This document shows positions 41,821 to 51,998 of a stretch of 64,000 nt of DNA, one piece after another. This stretch comes from Bacteroidota bacterium (lineage in GTDB: Bacteria; Bacteroidota; Bacteroidia; UKL13-3). Each line of letters begins with the position of its first letter. The stretch's first letter is position 1. Location: the NCBI GenBank assembly GCA_947457395.1, contig CANGVA010000006.1:1-64000 (forward strand), read 5' to 3'. The position numbers and the translations under genes were made by a program. The notes beneath the pieces were generated by a model. That model was given only the letters and a program-made list of their open reading frames with translations, did no database searches and was not told the origin of the DNA.

Positions 41821-41865
41821 TGGGGTGCTTTTTGCTCACAATGATACATAAACTAAGATAAAGTC

Positions 41866-44800
41866 CTAATAAGTTTTAATAACCTTTATAGCCTTTAGAC
41901 CATTTAGTTTTATAATATAGAGGCCCTGCTCCAAGCTTTCGGTATTTACTTCAATCGGGTCTCCCTGGTTAACGATGTTAACAGATTTAATTAATCTTCC
42001 TTCTTTGTCATAAAGCTGTAGTTCACCACCAGTATTGGTTTCAGGGCAATTAATATAGAGTTTATCTGTGAAAGGATTTGGATAAGCATTTAATACCGGT
42101 AAGGTTGGTGTCAGATTATTTTCATCGTTATTTAAGATACTTTTTACATCAGTAATGCTGAACTTGCCGTCTGTATCAACCTGTTTAATTCTGTAATAAA
42201 CAAATCCTATAGGTAAGTTGCCTATATAATCGGTATATCCATATTTCATTAATTCATTAGAGTTTAGTTCACCTTTTATTCGTGCTATACTTGTAAATGT
42301 AATTCCATCGGTAGAACGCTCCACATAAAACCAGTCATTATTAATCTGTGATGTTACACCAAAGCTAATCCCTACTTCCGTACTATTGTTTTTAACTAAA
42401 TCAAACGTGTTCCATTTTACCGGTAGTGGTATGGAACTAAATAACCCCGCATCTGCACCAATATCTGCAGGGGTTAACGAATTCCTGATTTGCCCGTCAA
42501 AATCAACTGTTACAGCGGCAATCAAGCTGCCGTTAGATTCGATTGGTGTTGTGCCGAATACATGCAAATCAACTGTTTGGATATTGCCTGTCGGATTGAT
42601 AAAATTCGGATTTACAATTCCACTCACACCGTCTCCTCCACTTGCATTGCGCCATGCAAGGATGGAGTCATAAATGAGATTCCCTACTTCTGCAAGGCCG
42701 GTTCCGTTACCAAGCCTGAAATAGCAATTGTGATTAGCAGTGAATGCATTAGTTGTGCTTAATCCGATTGTAAAATTCTTTCTGATGGTTCCTGAAGTAA
42801 AAGTGCGCTGATTTACCAGAATATTATTGGTTAAGTTCAGAGAGCCGTTGCCATTACGTCTGAGGGCATATGAATTTGAAACGCTATTTATTATCGTACC
42901 ACCAATGTATATAGAATTATGCCAGAAGGAAGTGTTGTCCCCGGTGTTGATATCTATACCGCAAATTAATGCAGGGGCATCAACAGCCAAGCCTGAAGCA
43001 TTGATGCCCAGACGGACCATATTATTAGTTAGCCTGAACTCACCGTCTTGCAAAAGCATGCCCGTAATTTGGGTATTGGAATTATTTGAAATGGCATTAA
43101 AGGAGTGAATAAAATTTCGTGTAACATCGTATAAAGCTATAGAGGTACTATTAATGATGATGCCACCAATATTTGCTAAACCTAATGCACTTAGATTATT
43201 AATATCCCTGATTATATTGCCTGAAATAGCTGTATTTTGTTGATTGATGAATGCAGCGTTTGTTATCTGCATACCTTTAACCGGATAAAAATTATTCCCA
43301 ACAGAAGGGCTAAAAGCGTTGAGGCGCTGAACAATATTGTTGCTTATATTAACTGCTCTGGTTTCAAATGCATCAATACCCACAAGGCGGTCTATATTGG
43401 TGGAGGCATTAAAATTATTTCTTAACCCACTAATGGTGTTGCCTGTTATACTTATTGATTCGTTTCTTAATGCAAACTGCTGAAAGAGTGTTGTTGATAT
43501 GCCAACTAAACTTTGTTGGGTAGCAGAGGCTGTGTTTGCGGCTATGATACTGTTATTTGTTGTTAGGCTTCCAATCAGGTTGTTACTAATTGTACCAGAA
43601 CTTTGCATGCAAATGCCAATAAACTGAAATCCATTGCCGGAGCCCGGTCCGGTCATATTAATACTTCCTATTGAGTTGGAATTACAGGTAACAGTTGAGG
43701 TATCAGGGGCGTCAATAATAATTCCGGTTGCCAGCATGAGAGAAGATCCTTCATTAATAATAGAAATACTCGTATTGCCGGTATCCCTGCCAATACTATT
43801 GTTCGATATGTTTACTCCGGTTGCTTTTGCTGTACTACTAAATCTGATACCACAAAATGCAGGGAAAACACCGAATGTAGCAGAACTGCCAAGAAAAAAG
43901 TTACGTATTATATTGTTGGTAATTTCAAAACCAGTGGTACTTTGTAAAGAAATATCAATTGGAATAATTGCATTAAAATCACTTACCGGCCCCAGTTCCC
44001 ATGGTGACCCCGTTGCTGTTGAGTTGCTTCCGCCAATAATATTATTGCTGATGATGAATGATGATGCGTTAGCTGCATTAACTCTAATACCACCTAACGT
44101 GTACGGCCCGCCAAAGCTTGAAGCTGCAGAGATTGACTGCGTTTGAAAAATACTGTTGTTACTTATATTAAAGTTGTTATATGCGCCATCGATATAGATT
44201 GCTGCATTTGAAAAAAAGAAAAATCGTAGGTTACCGGCAAAATCATACAGGATATTATTACTAATAGTATTATTCTGACTTATTACATTAGTTGGTGCAT
44301 AGAATGTAATAAGACCTGAAGGCGGGTTAATGCCGAATATCTCATTATTTACTATAGCATTGTTGTTGGCGCCTGTTAAGTATCCAAACACGGGAGTAAA
44401 GACAATATTACTTGAAGCCGGAAATGCTCCGGAGCCGTTATCATTTAAACCAATACGACAGAACCTGATGGTATCATTTGAACAATCATCGAAATAACTG
44501 ATAGTGTTTGAACCATTATTACATAGTAAGGTTAGTGCTCTGCTGGAACCGGTTCCTCCGGGTCTGCCATCTATAATAAAATTACTTGTTGTGTTAACAG
44601 TAAATACAGCTGTATTTGCCGGAGAAGATAAAACCAAAGAGCTTACATTGGAGGCTGGGCGTATAGTTAAGGTACGATTGGGAGCTGTTCCTAGGCCTGT
44701 AACATTTATAGGATAGGTTTCTAATGAATTATTGTAGGTAGGATTTAGCTGAATAACAACCGGACCTGCCATGCCCTGAGTGCGCAATGCATTTAGGGCA

Positions 44801-45828
44801 GCTGAAATACTGTTATAATTTCCGGGTACATTAAGTGTTCCGCTAAGGGTGCCTGTAAGTGTAGATACAGAACCTGTTAAAGCAGTGCTCAGGCGGCCTT
44901 CATTAACGGCAAAAATTCTATAGAAATATGTTGTTCCGCTGATTAGATTAGAAACAGTGTAGAAACTGCTATTGGCAGAAGTCGTTCCCTCAAAAATAAA
45001 GTTTATATTATCAGTGGAACGATAGATTACAAAGCCTGTTTCATTCGTCACATTGTCTGTCCATGTAATACTCATGGAAGTAATGGTTCTTGAATTGAAA
45101 CCAAAGTTTATAGGTGCTGTAACCGTGGCATTAGAAAAACGATAAATCTGACCGGTAGCCGGTTTGCCATTGATATTGTTTGTTGAAATGGATGAACTTG
45201 AGGTCGGGTTGCTGCCTGCACTTGTTAATGATATGAATGCAGTATTTGAGTTAATGTCCTGACCTCTGATACCAATAGATGCACTTGCGCCTGCAACGTT
45301 GCCCGGTTCCTGAGCATATTCAAATTGTATAATACCTGTTCCTTCAAATAATTTAACCTGAAATGTGATGACAGGGGTATTGGTGTTCCAGTTCCATTCT
45401 GCATTTCTCCATTCTGCTGTAAAAACGCGATTGGGAGCAGAGCCGGATGTTTGATGCCTGAAACTACCGCTGCTCATGTCCAGATCATCCCATAGCGGAG
45501 CCACCAGGTCTGATGGCAATGAAAAGGAGTTGAAATTGTTAGAAGCAACCGGACTAGTAGAAGTATTGGTACCCAATATCAACCATCCATTGGTGCTAGC
45601 CTGAACGCTGGTAATCCGTCTTCCAAGGTAAAAGAAATCAAAACCTAATTGGATAGAAGGATATAAACCTTCATTCGCACTGCCACTCGCGAGTGCAGGG
45701 GCGGTTGCTGAAGTTGGCAAATAGTTAAAAGTTCCGTTTAATGAGCTGAAAAAATAATTCCCTATGTTTTGTGCGGATAACTTTGCGCAGAAGAATAGTA
45801 TTATAATAATGATTGACAGTTTTTTCAT
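41866..45828 (-). CDS. Large T9SS-exported beta-helix protein with FN3 domain
   Basis: This 1320-residue secreted protein has a signal peptide ending in LSAQ (residue 19), then a nidogen-like part with FSLPSDLVAPLWDDLD, a fibronectin type III domain (about residues 237-325) with TWTDNVTNETGFVIYRS, and a right-handed parallel beta-helix of about 650 residues with many ISNN and ITNNII turns. The C-terminus has PVKWNTFDLVKNN, then the type A sorting domain NAYPNPFTDKLYI...GLYIIKL. It probably sits on the cell surface and may bind glycans or act as an adhesin; no lyase active site is evident. Confidence 0.85.
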   Translation of the reverse strand: MKKLSIIIIILFFCAKLSAQNIGNYFFSSLNGTFNYLPTSATAPALASGSANEGLYPSIQLGFDFFYLGRRITSVQASTNGWLILGTNTSTSPVASNNFNSFSLPSDLVAPLWDDLDMSSGSFRHQTSGSAPNRVFTAEWRNAEWNWNTNTPVITFQVKLFEGTGIIQFEYAQEPGNVAGASASIGIRGQDINSNTAFISLTSAGSNPTSSSSISTNNINGKPATGQIYRFSNATVTAPINFGFNSRTITSMSITWTDNVTNETGFVIYRSTDNINFIFEGTTSANSSFYTVSNLISGTTYFYRIFAVNEGRLSTALTGSVSTLTGTLSGTLNVPGNYNSISAALNALRTQGMAGPVVIQLNPTYNNSLETYPINVTGLGTAPNRTLTIRPASNVSSLVLSSPANTAVFTVNTTSNFIIDGRPGGTGSSRALTLLCNNGSNTISYFDDCSNDTIRFCRIGLNDNGSGAFPASSNIVFTPVFGYLTGANNNAIVNNEIFGINPPSGLITFYAPTNVISQNNTISNNILYDFAGNLRFFFFSNAAIYIDGAYNNFNISNNSIFQTQSISAASSFGGPYTLGGIRVNAANASSFIISNNIIGGSNSTATGSPWELGPVSDFNAIIPIDISLQSTTGFEITNNIIRNFFLGSSATFGVFPAFCGIRFSSTAKATGVNISNNSIGRDTGNTSISIINEGSSLMLATGIIIDAPDTSTVTCNSNSIGSINMTGPGSGNGFQFIGICMQSSGTISNNLIGSLTTNNSIIAANTASATQQSLVGISTTLFQQFALRNESISITGNTISGLRNNFNASTNIDRLVGIDAFETRAVNISNNIVQRLNAFSPSVGNNFYPVKGMQITNAAFINQQNTAISGNIIRDINNLSALGLANIGGIIINSTSIALYDVTRNFIHSFNAISNNSNTQITGMLLQDGEFRLTNNMVRLGINASGLAVDAPALICGIDINTGDNTSFWHNSIYIGGTIINSVSNSYALRRNGNGSLNLTNNILVNQRTFTSGTIRKNFTIGLSTTNAFTANHNCYFRLGNGTGLAEVGNLIYDSILAWRNASGGDGVSGIVNPNFINPTGNIQTVDLHVFGTTPIESNGSLIAAVTVDFDGQIRNSLTPADIGADAGLFSSIPLPVKWNTFDLVKNNSTEVGISFGVTSQINNDWFYVERSTDGITFTSIARIKGELNSNELMKYGYTDYIGNLPIGFVYYRIKQVDTDGKFSITDVKSILNNDENNLTPTLPVLNAYPNPFTDKLYINCPETNTGGELQLYDKEGRLIKSVNIVNQGDPIEVNTESLEQGLYIIKLNGLKAIKVIKTY

Positions 45829-46183
45829 GTTTGTACCAACACCGGTAGTTATTATTTGTTTGATTGTATGTATTTTATGACATTTTACAACAAGCTACTG
45901 CTCTTAATGTTTTGATTTATAGGAATTAGTGATATAACTGATTTGTATTTAATTCATTTGCCAGATGAGCTGATTTTGGGCACAAAGCTTAGTCGTTTCT
46001 TGAGTTCTTTACACGGTTCAATCTCATAAATTATTTTCAGAACCAACAAGCAGTTGTAGGATGAAGAAAATTAACCATCAAACTAAAACCAGGTTATAGT
46101 TACTTAATATAGTGTTTTCAATGAGTCAGAATCAACCATTAATGGTGTTTTAGCATCAAAGAGGCATAGTTTGCCTAGGGTAT
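45829..46183. other. Intergenic stretch without recognisable feature
   Basis: This stretch of 355 bases lies between the giant surface protein and pntB. It is AT-rich, with no open frame of note and no clear RNA. A short palindrome ACCATTAATGGT (46136-46147) is followed on either strand by few T bases, so a terminator is only weakly supported. Confidence 0.4.
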
Positions 46184-47638
46184 TTACTGCAATGATTTTA
46201 TCTCACTCACCAACTCAGTGAGGGCTTTTTTTGCATCACCAAACAGCATGCTTGTTTTTGGACGGTAAAATAATTCATTTTCAATACCGGCATAGCCGGC
46301 TTTCATGCTTCGTTTATTTACAATCACATTTGCTGCATTTTCTACCTCCAGAATTGGCATGCCAAAAATAGGAGAGGCTGGATCTGTTTTGGCTGCAGGG
46401 TTCACCACATCATTGGCGCCAACTACCAGTACCACATCTGTAGTAGCAAATTCAGGATTGATTTCTTCCATCTCTATGAGTTTATCATAACTCACATTAC
46501 TTTCTGCAAGTAATACATTCATATGTCCGGGCATGCGTCCAGCTACCGGATGTATAGCATATTTTACTTCCACACCTTCTGCTTCAAGTAAGGTTTCCAA
46601 CTCGTGCACCACATGCTGTGCTTGAGCAACGGCAAGGCCATAACCCGGAACAATTACTACTTTCTTTGCATACTTCATTAATATGGCTGCATCAGACTTG
46701 GTAACCTCCTTAATGCTACCCTGAACGCTGCTTGAACTACCTGCTGCTGCAGTGCTGCCGCCACCAAAATTACCAATTAACACATTCAGCAGTGATCGGT
46801 TCATAGCATTACACATCACAATAGTGAGCAAGGTACCTGCCGAGCCAACCAGAATGCCACCAATGAGCATTACCTTATTATCGTATAAGAAACCACCGCA
46901 GGCTGCTGCCACACCTGTAAATGAATTAAGTAATGAAATTACAACAGGCATATCTGCACCACCAATAGGCATCACGAAAAATACACCATATATCAAGGCC
47001 AATGCCAGTACCAGATAAAACTCAGTTTGAAATTCTTCTGATCTCATGCCAACTACATTGTAAGCAAAGAATAAAATAACAAGTAATAAGCCAATGCTTA
47101 GGTATTGCTGCAAAGGGAACGATTTATCTTTAACCTTTCCGCTTAGTTTACCCCATGCAATCATACTGCCTGAAAAGGAAACAGAACCAATAATTAACCC
47201 GGTGATAATGGTAAGCAGCAAGCCTGTTTTCTCGCCTCCGGAATTCGCTGTTAAAAATAAGTTGATATCAGTTGGACTGACTATTACGCTTGTGATATGC
47301 TGGAACTCAATTATGGATATCAGCATCGCACATGCTCCGCCCATACCATTAAATAAACTCACCATTTCCGGCATGGCTGTCATTTGCACGCGTTTAGCAG
47401 CAACCCAACCTATGATAGTTCCTACTAAAAGTCCGCCAAAAATAAAAGGCAGATTTTTTAATGATTGCCCATCCGGTCCTTTGTATAAAAATATGGTGCC
47501 AAAAATGGCTATTGTCATTCCTATGGCTGCATATATATTGCCCTTTCTGGCTGTTGCCGGATTACCCAGAAATTTTAATCCTGCTATAAATGATACCGAA
47601 GCAAGAAGGTATATTACCTGAAGTATGTTATTTCCCAT
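46184..47638 (-). CDS. pntB: NAD(P) transhydrogenase subunit beta
   Basis: This 484-residue protein has nine or so membrane helices (about residues 1-275) and a C-terminal NADP-binding domain with VVIVPGYGLAVAQAQHVV and VKYAIHPVAGRMPGHMNVLLAE, then NDVVNPAA and MKAGYAGIENELF. It couples hydride transfer between NADH and NADP+ to proton flow. It ends the operon pntA1-pntA2-pntB. Confidence 0.95.
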   Translation of the reverse strand: MGNNILQVIYLLASVSFIAGLKFLGNPATARKGNIYAAIGMTIAIFGTIFLYKGPDGQSLKNLPFIFGGLLVGTIIGWVAAKRVQMTAMPEMVSLFNGMGGACAMLISIIEFQHITSVIVSPTDINLFLTANSGGEKTGLLLTIITGLIIGSVSFSGSMIAWGKLSGKVKDKSFPLQQYLSIGLLLVILFFAYNVVGMRSEEFQTEFYLVLALALIYGVFFVMPIGGADMPVVISLLNSFTGVAAACGGFLYDNKVMLIGGILVGSAGTLLTIVMCNAMNRSLLNVLIGNFGGGSTAAAGSSSSVQGSIKEVTKSDAAILMKYAKKVVIVPGYGLAVAQAQHVVHELETLLEAEGVEVKYAIHPVAGRMPGHMNVLLAESNVSYDKLIEMEEINPEFATTDVVLVVGANDVVNPAAKTDPASPIFGMPILEVENAANVIVNKRSMKAGYAGIENELFYRPKTSMLFGDAKKALTELVSEIKSLQ

Positions 47639-47722
47639 GATTTAATATTTCAAAATTTATTTTAAATAATCTAAGGATAGCGGCTTTATGATTATGTTTT
47701 TAAGCCAGCCAAAACTGTTTAT

Positions 47723-48025
47723 TTATTTTTTCTTCTTAAACATCTCAAGCATACGGTCTGTTACCACAAATCCACCCACCACATTGAGTGTCCCTAGCAC
47801 CACAGCAAAAAAACCAAGAATGAGTGATGATGTATGTTCAGCCTGACCCATTACTATGATTGAGCCAATAATAACCACACCATGAATAGCATTTGCACCA
47901 CTCATGAGAGGCGTGTGCAAAACAGAAGGCACATGTCCGATTAACTCTATACCAACAAAAACCATGAGTATAATGAGGTAGAGCATTTGAATATGGTTGT
48001 TAATGAATTGAAGTGTGGTTTCCAT
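47723..48025 (-). CDS. pntA2: NAD(P) transhydrogenase subunit alpha part 2
   Basis: This 100-residue membrane subunit starts at METTLQFINNH. Three helices (LYLIILMVFVGIELIG, AIHGVVIIGSIIVMG, LILGFFAVVLGTLNVVGGF) form the alpha-subunit membrane part that is fused to PntA in other bacteria. The separate gene is common in Bacteroidota. The frame opens 30 codons upstream but in sequence that is unlike the family and overlaps the pntA1 end, so ATG 48025 was chosen. Confidence 0.9.
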   Translation of the reverse strand: METTLQFINNHIQMLYLIILMVFVGIELIGHVPSVLHTPLMSGANAIHGVVIIGSIIVMGQAEHTSSLILGFFAVVLGTLNVVGGFVVTDRMLEMFKKKK

Positions 48026-48027
48026 AA

Positions 48028-49152
48028 TTATGCTGTTTGTAAAAGTGAAGGATGAACGATTTTTCCCTGATGTGTAATAAGTGTACCTTTTGTTATTTCC
48101 TCTTCCATTTCCCATTTAAAGCCATCTTTAGTGGCAAGGTGGGTCATCAGATTCTGGATATTTTTTGCATATAGTTCACTTGCATTCTGAGGTAAGGTGG
48201 ATGGTAAATTACTTTGCCCGATAATGGTAACGCCATGCTTAACAACTGTCTTATCTAATTCGCTAAGTTCACAGTTGCCGCCCTGTTCAACGGCCATATC
48301 AACTATCACGCTACCTAGCTTCATTTTGCTAACCTGCTCTGCCGTGATTAAGGTAGGTGCTTTTTTGCCCATTACCAATGCAGTAGTAATAACCAAATCA
48401 GCCTGAAACAAACTCTTATCAACGGCTTCTTTTTGTTTCTGTAAATAATCAGCCGATACTTCTTTGGCGTATCCACCTTCTACTTTGGCAGCTTCTGCAC
48501 CTTTTACCTCAATAAATTTACCTCCAAGTGATTCAACCTGTTCTTTTGTTTCCGGTCGCACATCGGTTACCTCAACAATAGCCCCCAATCTTTTGGCAGT
48601 GGCCACTGCCTGCAAACCTGCAACACCTGCTCCGTAAATTAGAACCCTGGAAGGAGTGATGGTTCCTGCTGCGGTCATCATCAGCGGAAAAATTTTACCC
48701 AGTGCATTGGCGCCTATTATAACTGTTTTGTACCCGGCTAGGTTACTTTGCGAGCTTAGCGCATCCATGCTTTGGGCGCGTGATATTCTTGGAATGGCAT
48801 CCATTGAAAAAGAACTGATTCCTTGCTGTGCAAGTTTTCCAATGAGTTCAGAATGGTGAAGGTGATAGAGAAAGCAAATTAACACACTTCCATTTTTCAT
48901 GGACATCAATTCCTGCTCGGTTGTGGCATTTACCTTCATCACAATATCTGCATCTTTAAGCAGTGATGTTTTATCCGATATGATGGTACATCCTATTTGC
49001 TCATAAGCTTTATCAGAAAAATTTGATGCGTAACCTGCATCCTGCTCAACAAAACATGTATATCCTTGTTTAATAAATTGCTGGGCAACGGCAGGAGTTA
49101 TAGCCACGCGCTTTTCTCCTGATTTGCTTTCTTTCAATACAGCTATTTTCAC
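48028..49152 (-). CDS. pntA1: NAD(P) transhydrogenase subunit alpha part 1
   Basis: This 374-residue protein is the NAD-binding domain of the transhydrogenase. It has the family start MKIAVLKESKSGEKRVAITPAVAQQF, the NAD fold VLIYGAGVAGLQAVATAKRLGAIVEVTDVRPETKEQVESLGG, and VIVDMAVEQGGNCELSE. Its stop lies two bases before the pntA2 start, showing tight coupling. No membrane helices are present, which confirms that these were split off. Confidence 0.95.
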   Translation of the reverse strand: MKIAVLKESKSGEKRVAITPAVAQQFIKQGYTCFVEQDAGYASNFSDKAYEQIGCTIISDKTSLLKDADIVMKVNATTEQELMSMKNGSVLICFLYHLHHSELIGKLAQQGISSFSMDAIPRISRAQSMDALSSQSNLAGYKTVIIGANALGKIFPLMMTAAGTITPSRVLIYGAGVAGLQAVATAKRLGAIVEVTDVRPETKEQVESLGGKFIEVKGAEAAKVEGGYAKEVSADYLQKQKEAVDKSLFQADLVITTALVMGKKAPTLITAEQVSKMKLGSVIVDMAVEQGGNCELSELDKTVVKHGVTIIGQSNLPSTLPQNASELYAKNIQNLMTHLATKDGFKWEMEEEITKGTLITHQGKIVHPSLLQTA

Positions 49153-49232
49153 TCTGGTGGTTATTAATTATTTTCTAACTAAGTGCAAAAAATTCACTTT
49201 TCCAAGAATCGGATAAACTTAATATTTGGCCA

Positions 49233-50138
49233 ATGCTTAAAATAGCCTATCATCCTGTTTATGCGCACCCGCTTCCGGAGGGGCATCGTTTTCCAATGGT
49301 AAAGTATGAACTCATACCGGAGCAATTGCAGAGAATGGGAATTATTGATACAAAGCAAATTTTTGCACCTGATAAAGTAGATCGTGATACATTGCTATTA
49401 ACGCATGCAGAAGATTATTTAGATAGCCTTATTAACTTAAGCCTTGACGCTTCACATATCAGGCGCATCGGATTTCCGCTAACTTCCGAATTGGTAGAGC
49501 GTGAATTCATCATTACGCAGGGAACAATTGATTGTGCTAAATTTGCTTTGCAGTATGGGGTATCATTCAACGTAGCCGGAGGCACACACCATGCTTTCTC
49601 AGATAAGGGTGAAGGATTTTGTTTGCTCAATGATATGGCGGTGGCAGCAAATTACCTGCTTAATCAAAAACTGGCAAAGCAAATTTTAATTATTGATCTG
49701 GATGTGCATCAGGGAAACGGCACAGCAGCTTTATTTGCAACTAATCCAAATGTGTTTACTTTTAGTATGCACGGCAAGCACAATTATCCGTTTTTTAAGG
49801 AGCAATCAGATTTGGATGTGGCATTGCCTGATAGCATAGCAGATGAGGAATACTTGGATGAATTGAACGAAAGTTTAGAACTAATCCAAACAAAGTGTCA
49901 GCCGGATTTTGTTTTTTACCTGGCAGGTGTGGATATTTTAGAAACGGATAGATATGGTAAATTAAAGGTTAGTATGGCAGGCTGCCGGAAGCGTGATGAA
50001 TTGGTTTTTCAATATTGTAAAACCCTTGGAGTGCCAGTGGCAGTTGCAATGGGCGGTGGATACAGTCCGAAAATCTCAGATATAGTAGATGCCCATTGTC
50101 AGACCTATGCTGTGGCAACTGAATTTTTTTTTAATTAA
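49233..50138 (+). CDS. Histone deacetylase-family protein (AcuC-like)
   Basis: This 301-residue protein of the arginase/deacetylase fold has LTHAEDYLDSL, GGTHHAFSDKGEGFCLLNDMAVAANYL (His pair in HH), and LIIDLDVHQGNGTA (DxDVHxxNGT metal site), followed by GVDILETDRYGKL and MGGGYSP. It probably deacetylates acetyl-lysine proteins or polyamines. It is divergent from the pnt operon. Confidence 0.9.
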   Translation: MLKIAYHPVYAHPLPEGHRFPMVKYELIPEQLQRMGIIDTKQIFAPDKVDRDTLLLTHAEDYLDSLINLSLDASHIRRIGFPLTSELVEREFIITQGTIDCAKFALQYGVSFNVAGGTHHAFSDKGEGFCLLNDMAVAANYLLNQKLAKQILIIDLDVHQGNGTAALFATNPNVFTFSMHGKHNYPFFKEQSDLDVALPDSIADEEYLDELNESLELIQTKCQPDFVFYLAGVDILETDRYGKLKVSMAGCRKRDELVFQYCKTLGVPVAVAMGGGYSPKISDIVDAHCQTYAVATEFFFN

Positions 50139-50222
50139 TACTAGCTAGGGTATTGTATTTTAATGAAGCGTTTTATTATTTCACCCCCGAATATGGTTAA
50201 ACAATATTTAAGTAAACAAGAC

Positions 50223-50251
50223 TTGACAATAAGAATAAAATTTTAACTTTG
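50223..50251 (+). promoter_or_regulatory. Bacteroidota -33/-7 promoter
   Basis: TTGACA (50223-50228) is followed 15 bases later by TAACTTTG (50244-50251), a good -33/-7 pair upstream of the small acidic gene at 50278. Confidence 0.55.
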
Positions 50252-50277
50252 TTACATAAGAAACAGCGCTACCCAAA

Positions 50278-50475
50278 ATGACTAAGCAAAAGAAAACTAA
50301 TTCTCAACCCGCCTCAGGTAAGACACCAAAATCGGAATCAAAAGGTGCCAAGGAAACTCCTAAGAAAAAAATGATGGAGGATGAAGACATGGATGATATG
50401 GACATGGATGACATGGACGTTGATTACGATAAAGGATTTAGTTTTGATGACGAGGATGAGGATGATGATTTTTAA
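50278..50475 (+). CDS. Small acidic protein of unknown function
   Basis: This 65-residue cytosolic protein has a Lys/Ser-rich N-terminal half (MTKQKKTNSQPASG) and a very acidic C-terminal half with MEDEDMDDMDMDDMDVD and EDEDDDF. It resembles small disordered acidic proteins found in Bacteroidota near or apart from other genes. It has its own promoter pair. I see no domain. A chaperone or nucleic-acid mimic role would be only a guess. Confidence 0.7.
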   Translation: MTKQKKTNSQPASGKTPKSESKGAKETPKKKMMEDEDMDDMDMDDMDVDYDKGFSFDDEDEDDDF

Positions 50476-50492
50476 AGTTGCCCCTTGATTAG

Positions 50493-51059
50493 CTAAGGCA
50501 ACACTATTACAGGAGACTGCACAATATTGCTCTTATGCAATGCCCTGTCATATACCCATACATTGATTAATATCGTATCACTTCTTTCATTATAGAAAGG
50601 CAGAAAGAATTCTGCCTCCATGGTGCCTCTAATCGCCTTGAATTTGCCATCAGGTGTTATGTTTTCAATGCGCGCAGAAAATCTAAGTGTATCTTTACTC
50701 TCAGGATTTATAAGTGGTATCCAAGTTCCGTTTTTTCTTTCTAAATATTCAACATGAAAATTATCGAAGTAAGGGTTAATGTTGCGGTTAAAAGTATCAG
50801 GAATATAATTGAATGGTGGGAATGTATCCTCCGGGTTGAGACCAATATCACCATCACCATCCTTGTAGCCAATGGTAACCTTTATGAGGGTATCTTTCGT
50901 AATAGGCTCCAACATTAAGCTGTAATCCTTAAAGCTAATCTCAGGAATATTCGGGTATATTTCACTTTCTTTGCACGCATTCAATCCTAGTAATGCAGCA
51001 ATAAATGCTAGCTTACAGATTATAACTATGGCTGAAATACCTTTTGATATTAACCGCAT
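50493..51059 (-). CDS. Lipoprotein of unknown function
   Basis: This 188-residue lipoprotein has the signal IVIICKLAFIAALLGLNACKES, attachment Cys near residue 29. The mature part has YKDGDGDIGLNPEDTFPPFN, a motif common in Bacteroidota surface lipoproteins with a Ca-binding-like DGDGD, and then a beta-rich domain ending in VQSPVIVLP. The start at 51059 overlaps the divergent LuxE-like gene by 32 bases. Confidence 0.65.
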   Translation of the reverse strand: MRLISKGISAIVIICKLAFIAALLGLNACKESEIYPNIPEISFKDYSLMLEPITKDTLIKVTIGYKDGDGDIGLNPEDTFPPFNYIPDTFNRNINPYFDNFHVEYLERKNGTWIPLINPESKDTLRFSARIENITPDGKFKAIRGTMEAEFFLPFYNERSDTILINVWVYDRALHKSNIVQSPVIVLP

Positions 51060-51990
51060 ATTTCATTCGAAAATAACGAATTTTGATGAATTGGCACAGC
51101 TAGCATATAATTTTCAGTGTCAAGAAAATATCATTTTCAGCAATTTTATAAAACTTGCTCAAGCTCCATCAGCGCAAACTTTTTTACCGGTAGATTTTTT
51201 CAAATCACATCAGGTTATTTGCAAGGGATTTCCTACAGAAATAATCTTCACAAGCACTGGAACCAGCGGACAAAAGCCATCAGCGCATCATGTGTCGTCC
51301 GTTGCAATCTATGAAAAAAGTTTTATGAATGCATTCAGACATTTTTATGGCAACCCGTCTGAGTATTGTTTTCTTGCATTGCTGCCTTCTTATATGGAGC
51401 GTAAAGGGTCATCCCTGATTTACATGACACAAAAACTCATGGAGCAAAGCGGGCATCCATTGAGTGGTTTTTATCTAAATGATTTTGACAGTTTATCTGA
51501 TACTTTATTAAAGCTTAAGAACGAACGGGTAATCCTATTAGGTGTAACCTTTGCTTTACTAGATTTTGCTTCTGCTTATAAACTTGAGATGCCGGAATTA
51601 ATTGTGATGGAAACAGGGGGAATGAAAGGCAGGAGGGAGGAACTCACCAGGGCAGAGGTTCACTCAGTGTTAAAAAATGCATTTGGTGTGCAACATATAC
51701 ATTCAGAATATGGAATGACGGAATTACTTAGCCAGGCTTATGCTAAAAGGGATGGGAGATTTCATTGTCCACCTTGGATGAAGGTGATGATAACAGATAT
51801 AAATGATCCATTTAGTAAGCTACCTGAAGGAAAAACAGGGGTTATCAATATCATTGATCTTGCAAATTTTTATTCTTGCTCGTTTATACAAACAGCCGAC
51901 TTGGGTAGATTATTTCCCGATGGTAGTTTTGAAGTTTTAGGCAGATTAGATAACAGCGATATGAGAGGTTGCAGTCTGATGTATTTATAA
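51028..51990 (+). CDS. LuxE-domain acyl-protein synthetase-like protein
   Basis: This protein of about 320 residues starts at MAEIPFDINRIFHSK. It has the adenylate-forming pattern TSTGTSGQKPSAHHVS, VMETGGMKGRREELTRAEV and HSEYGMTELLSQAY, typical of LuxE/acyl-activating enzymes. It probably activates a carboxylic acid to an acyl-adenylate or passes it to a Cys. The partner is unknown. It starts inside the divergent lipoprotein gene, and its 3' end is 8 bases from the end of the tolC gene of an exporter operon. Confidence 0.8.
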   Translation: MAEIPFDINRIFHSKITNFDELAQLAYNFQCQENIIFSNFIKLAQAPSAQTFLPVDFFKSHQVICKGFPTEIIFTSTGTSGQKPSAHHVSSVAIYEKSFMNAFRHFYGNPSEYCFLALLPSYMERKGSSLIYMTQKLMEQSGHPLSGFYLNDFDSLSDTLLKLKNERVILLGVTFALLDFASAYKLEMPELIVMETGGMKGRREELTRAEVHSVLKNAFGVQHIHSEYGMTELLSQAYAKRDGRFHCPPWMKVMITDINDPFSKLPEGKTGVINIIDLANFYSCSFIQTADLGRLFPDGSFEVLGRLDNSDMRGCSLMYL

Positions 51991-51998
51991 GAATACTT

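Noticed and set aside
46130-46160. Terminator after pntB
   Set aside because: The palindrome ACCATTAATGGT is short and lacks a proper T-run on the minus strand.
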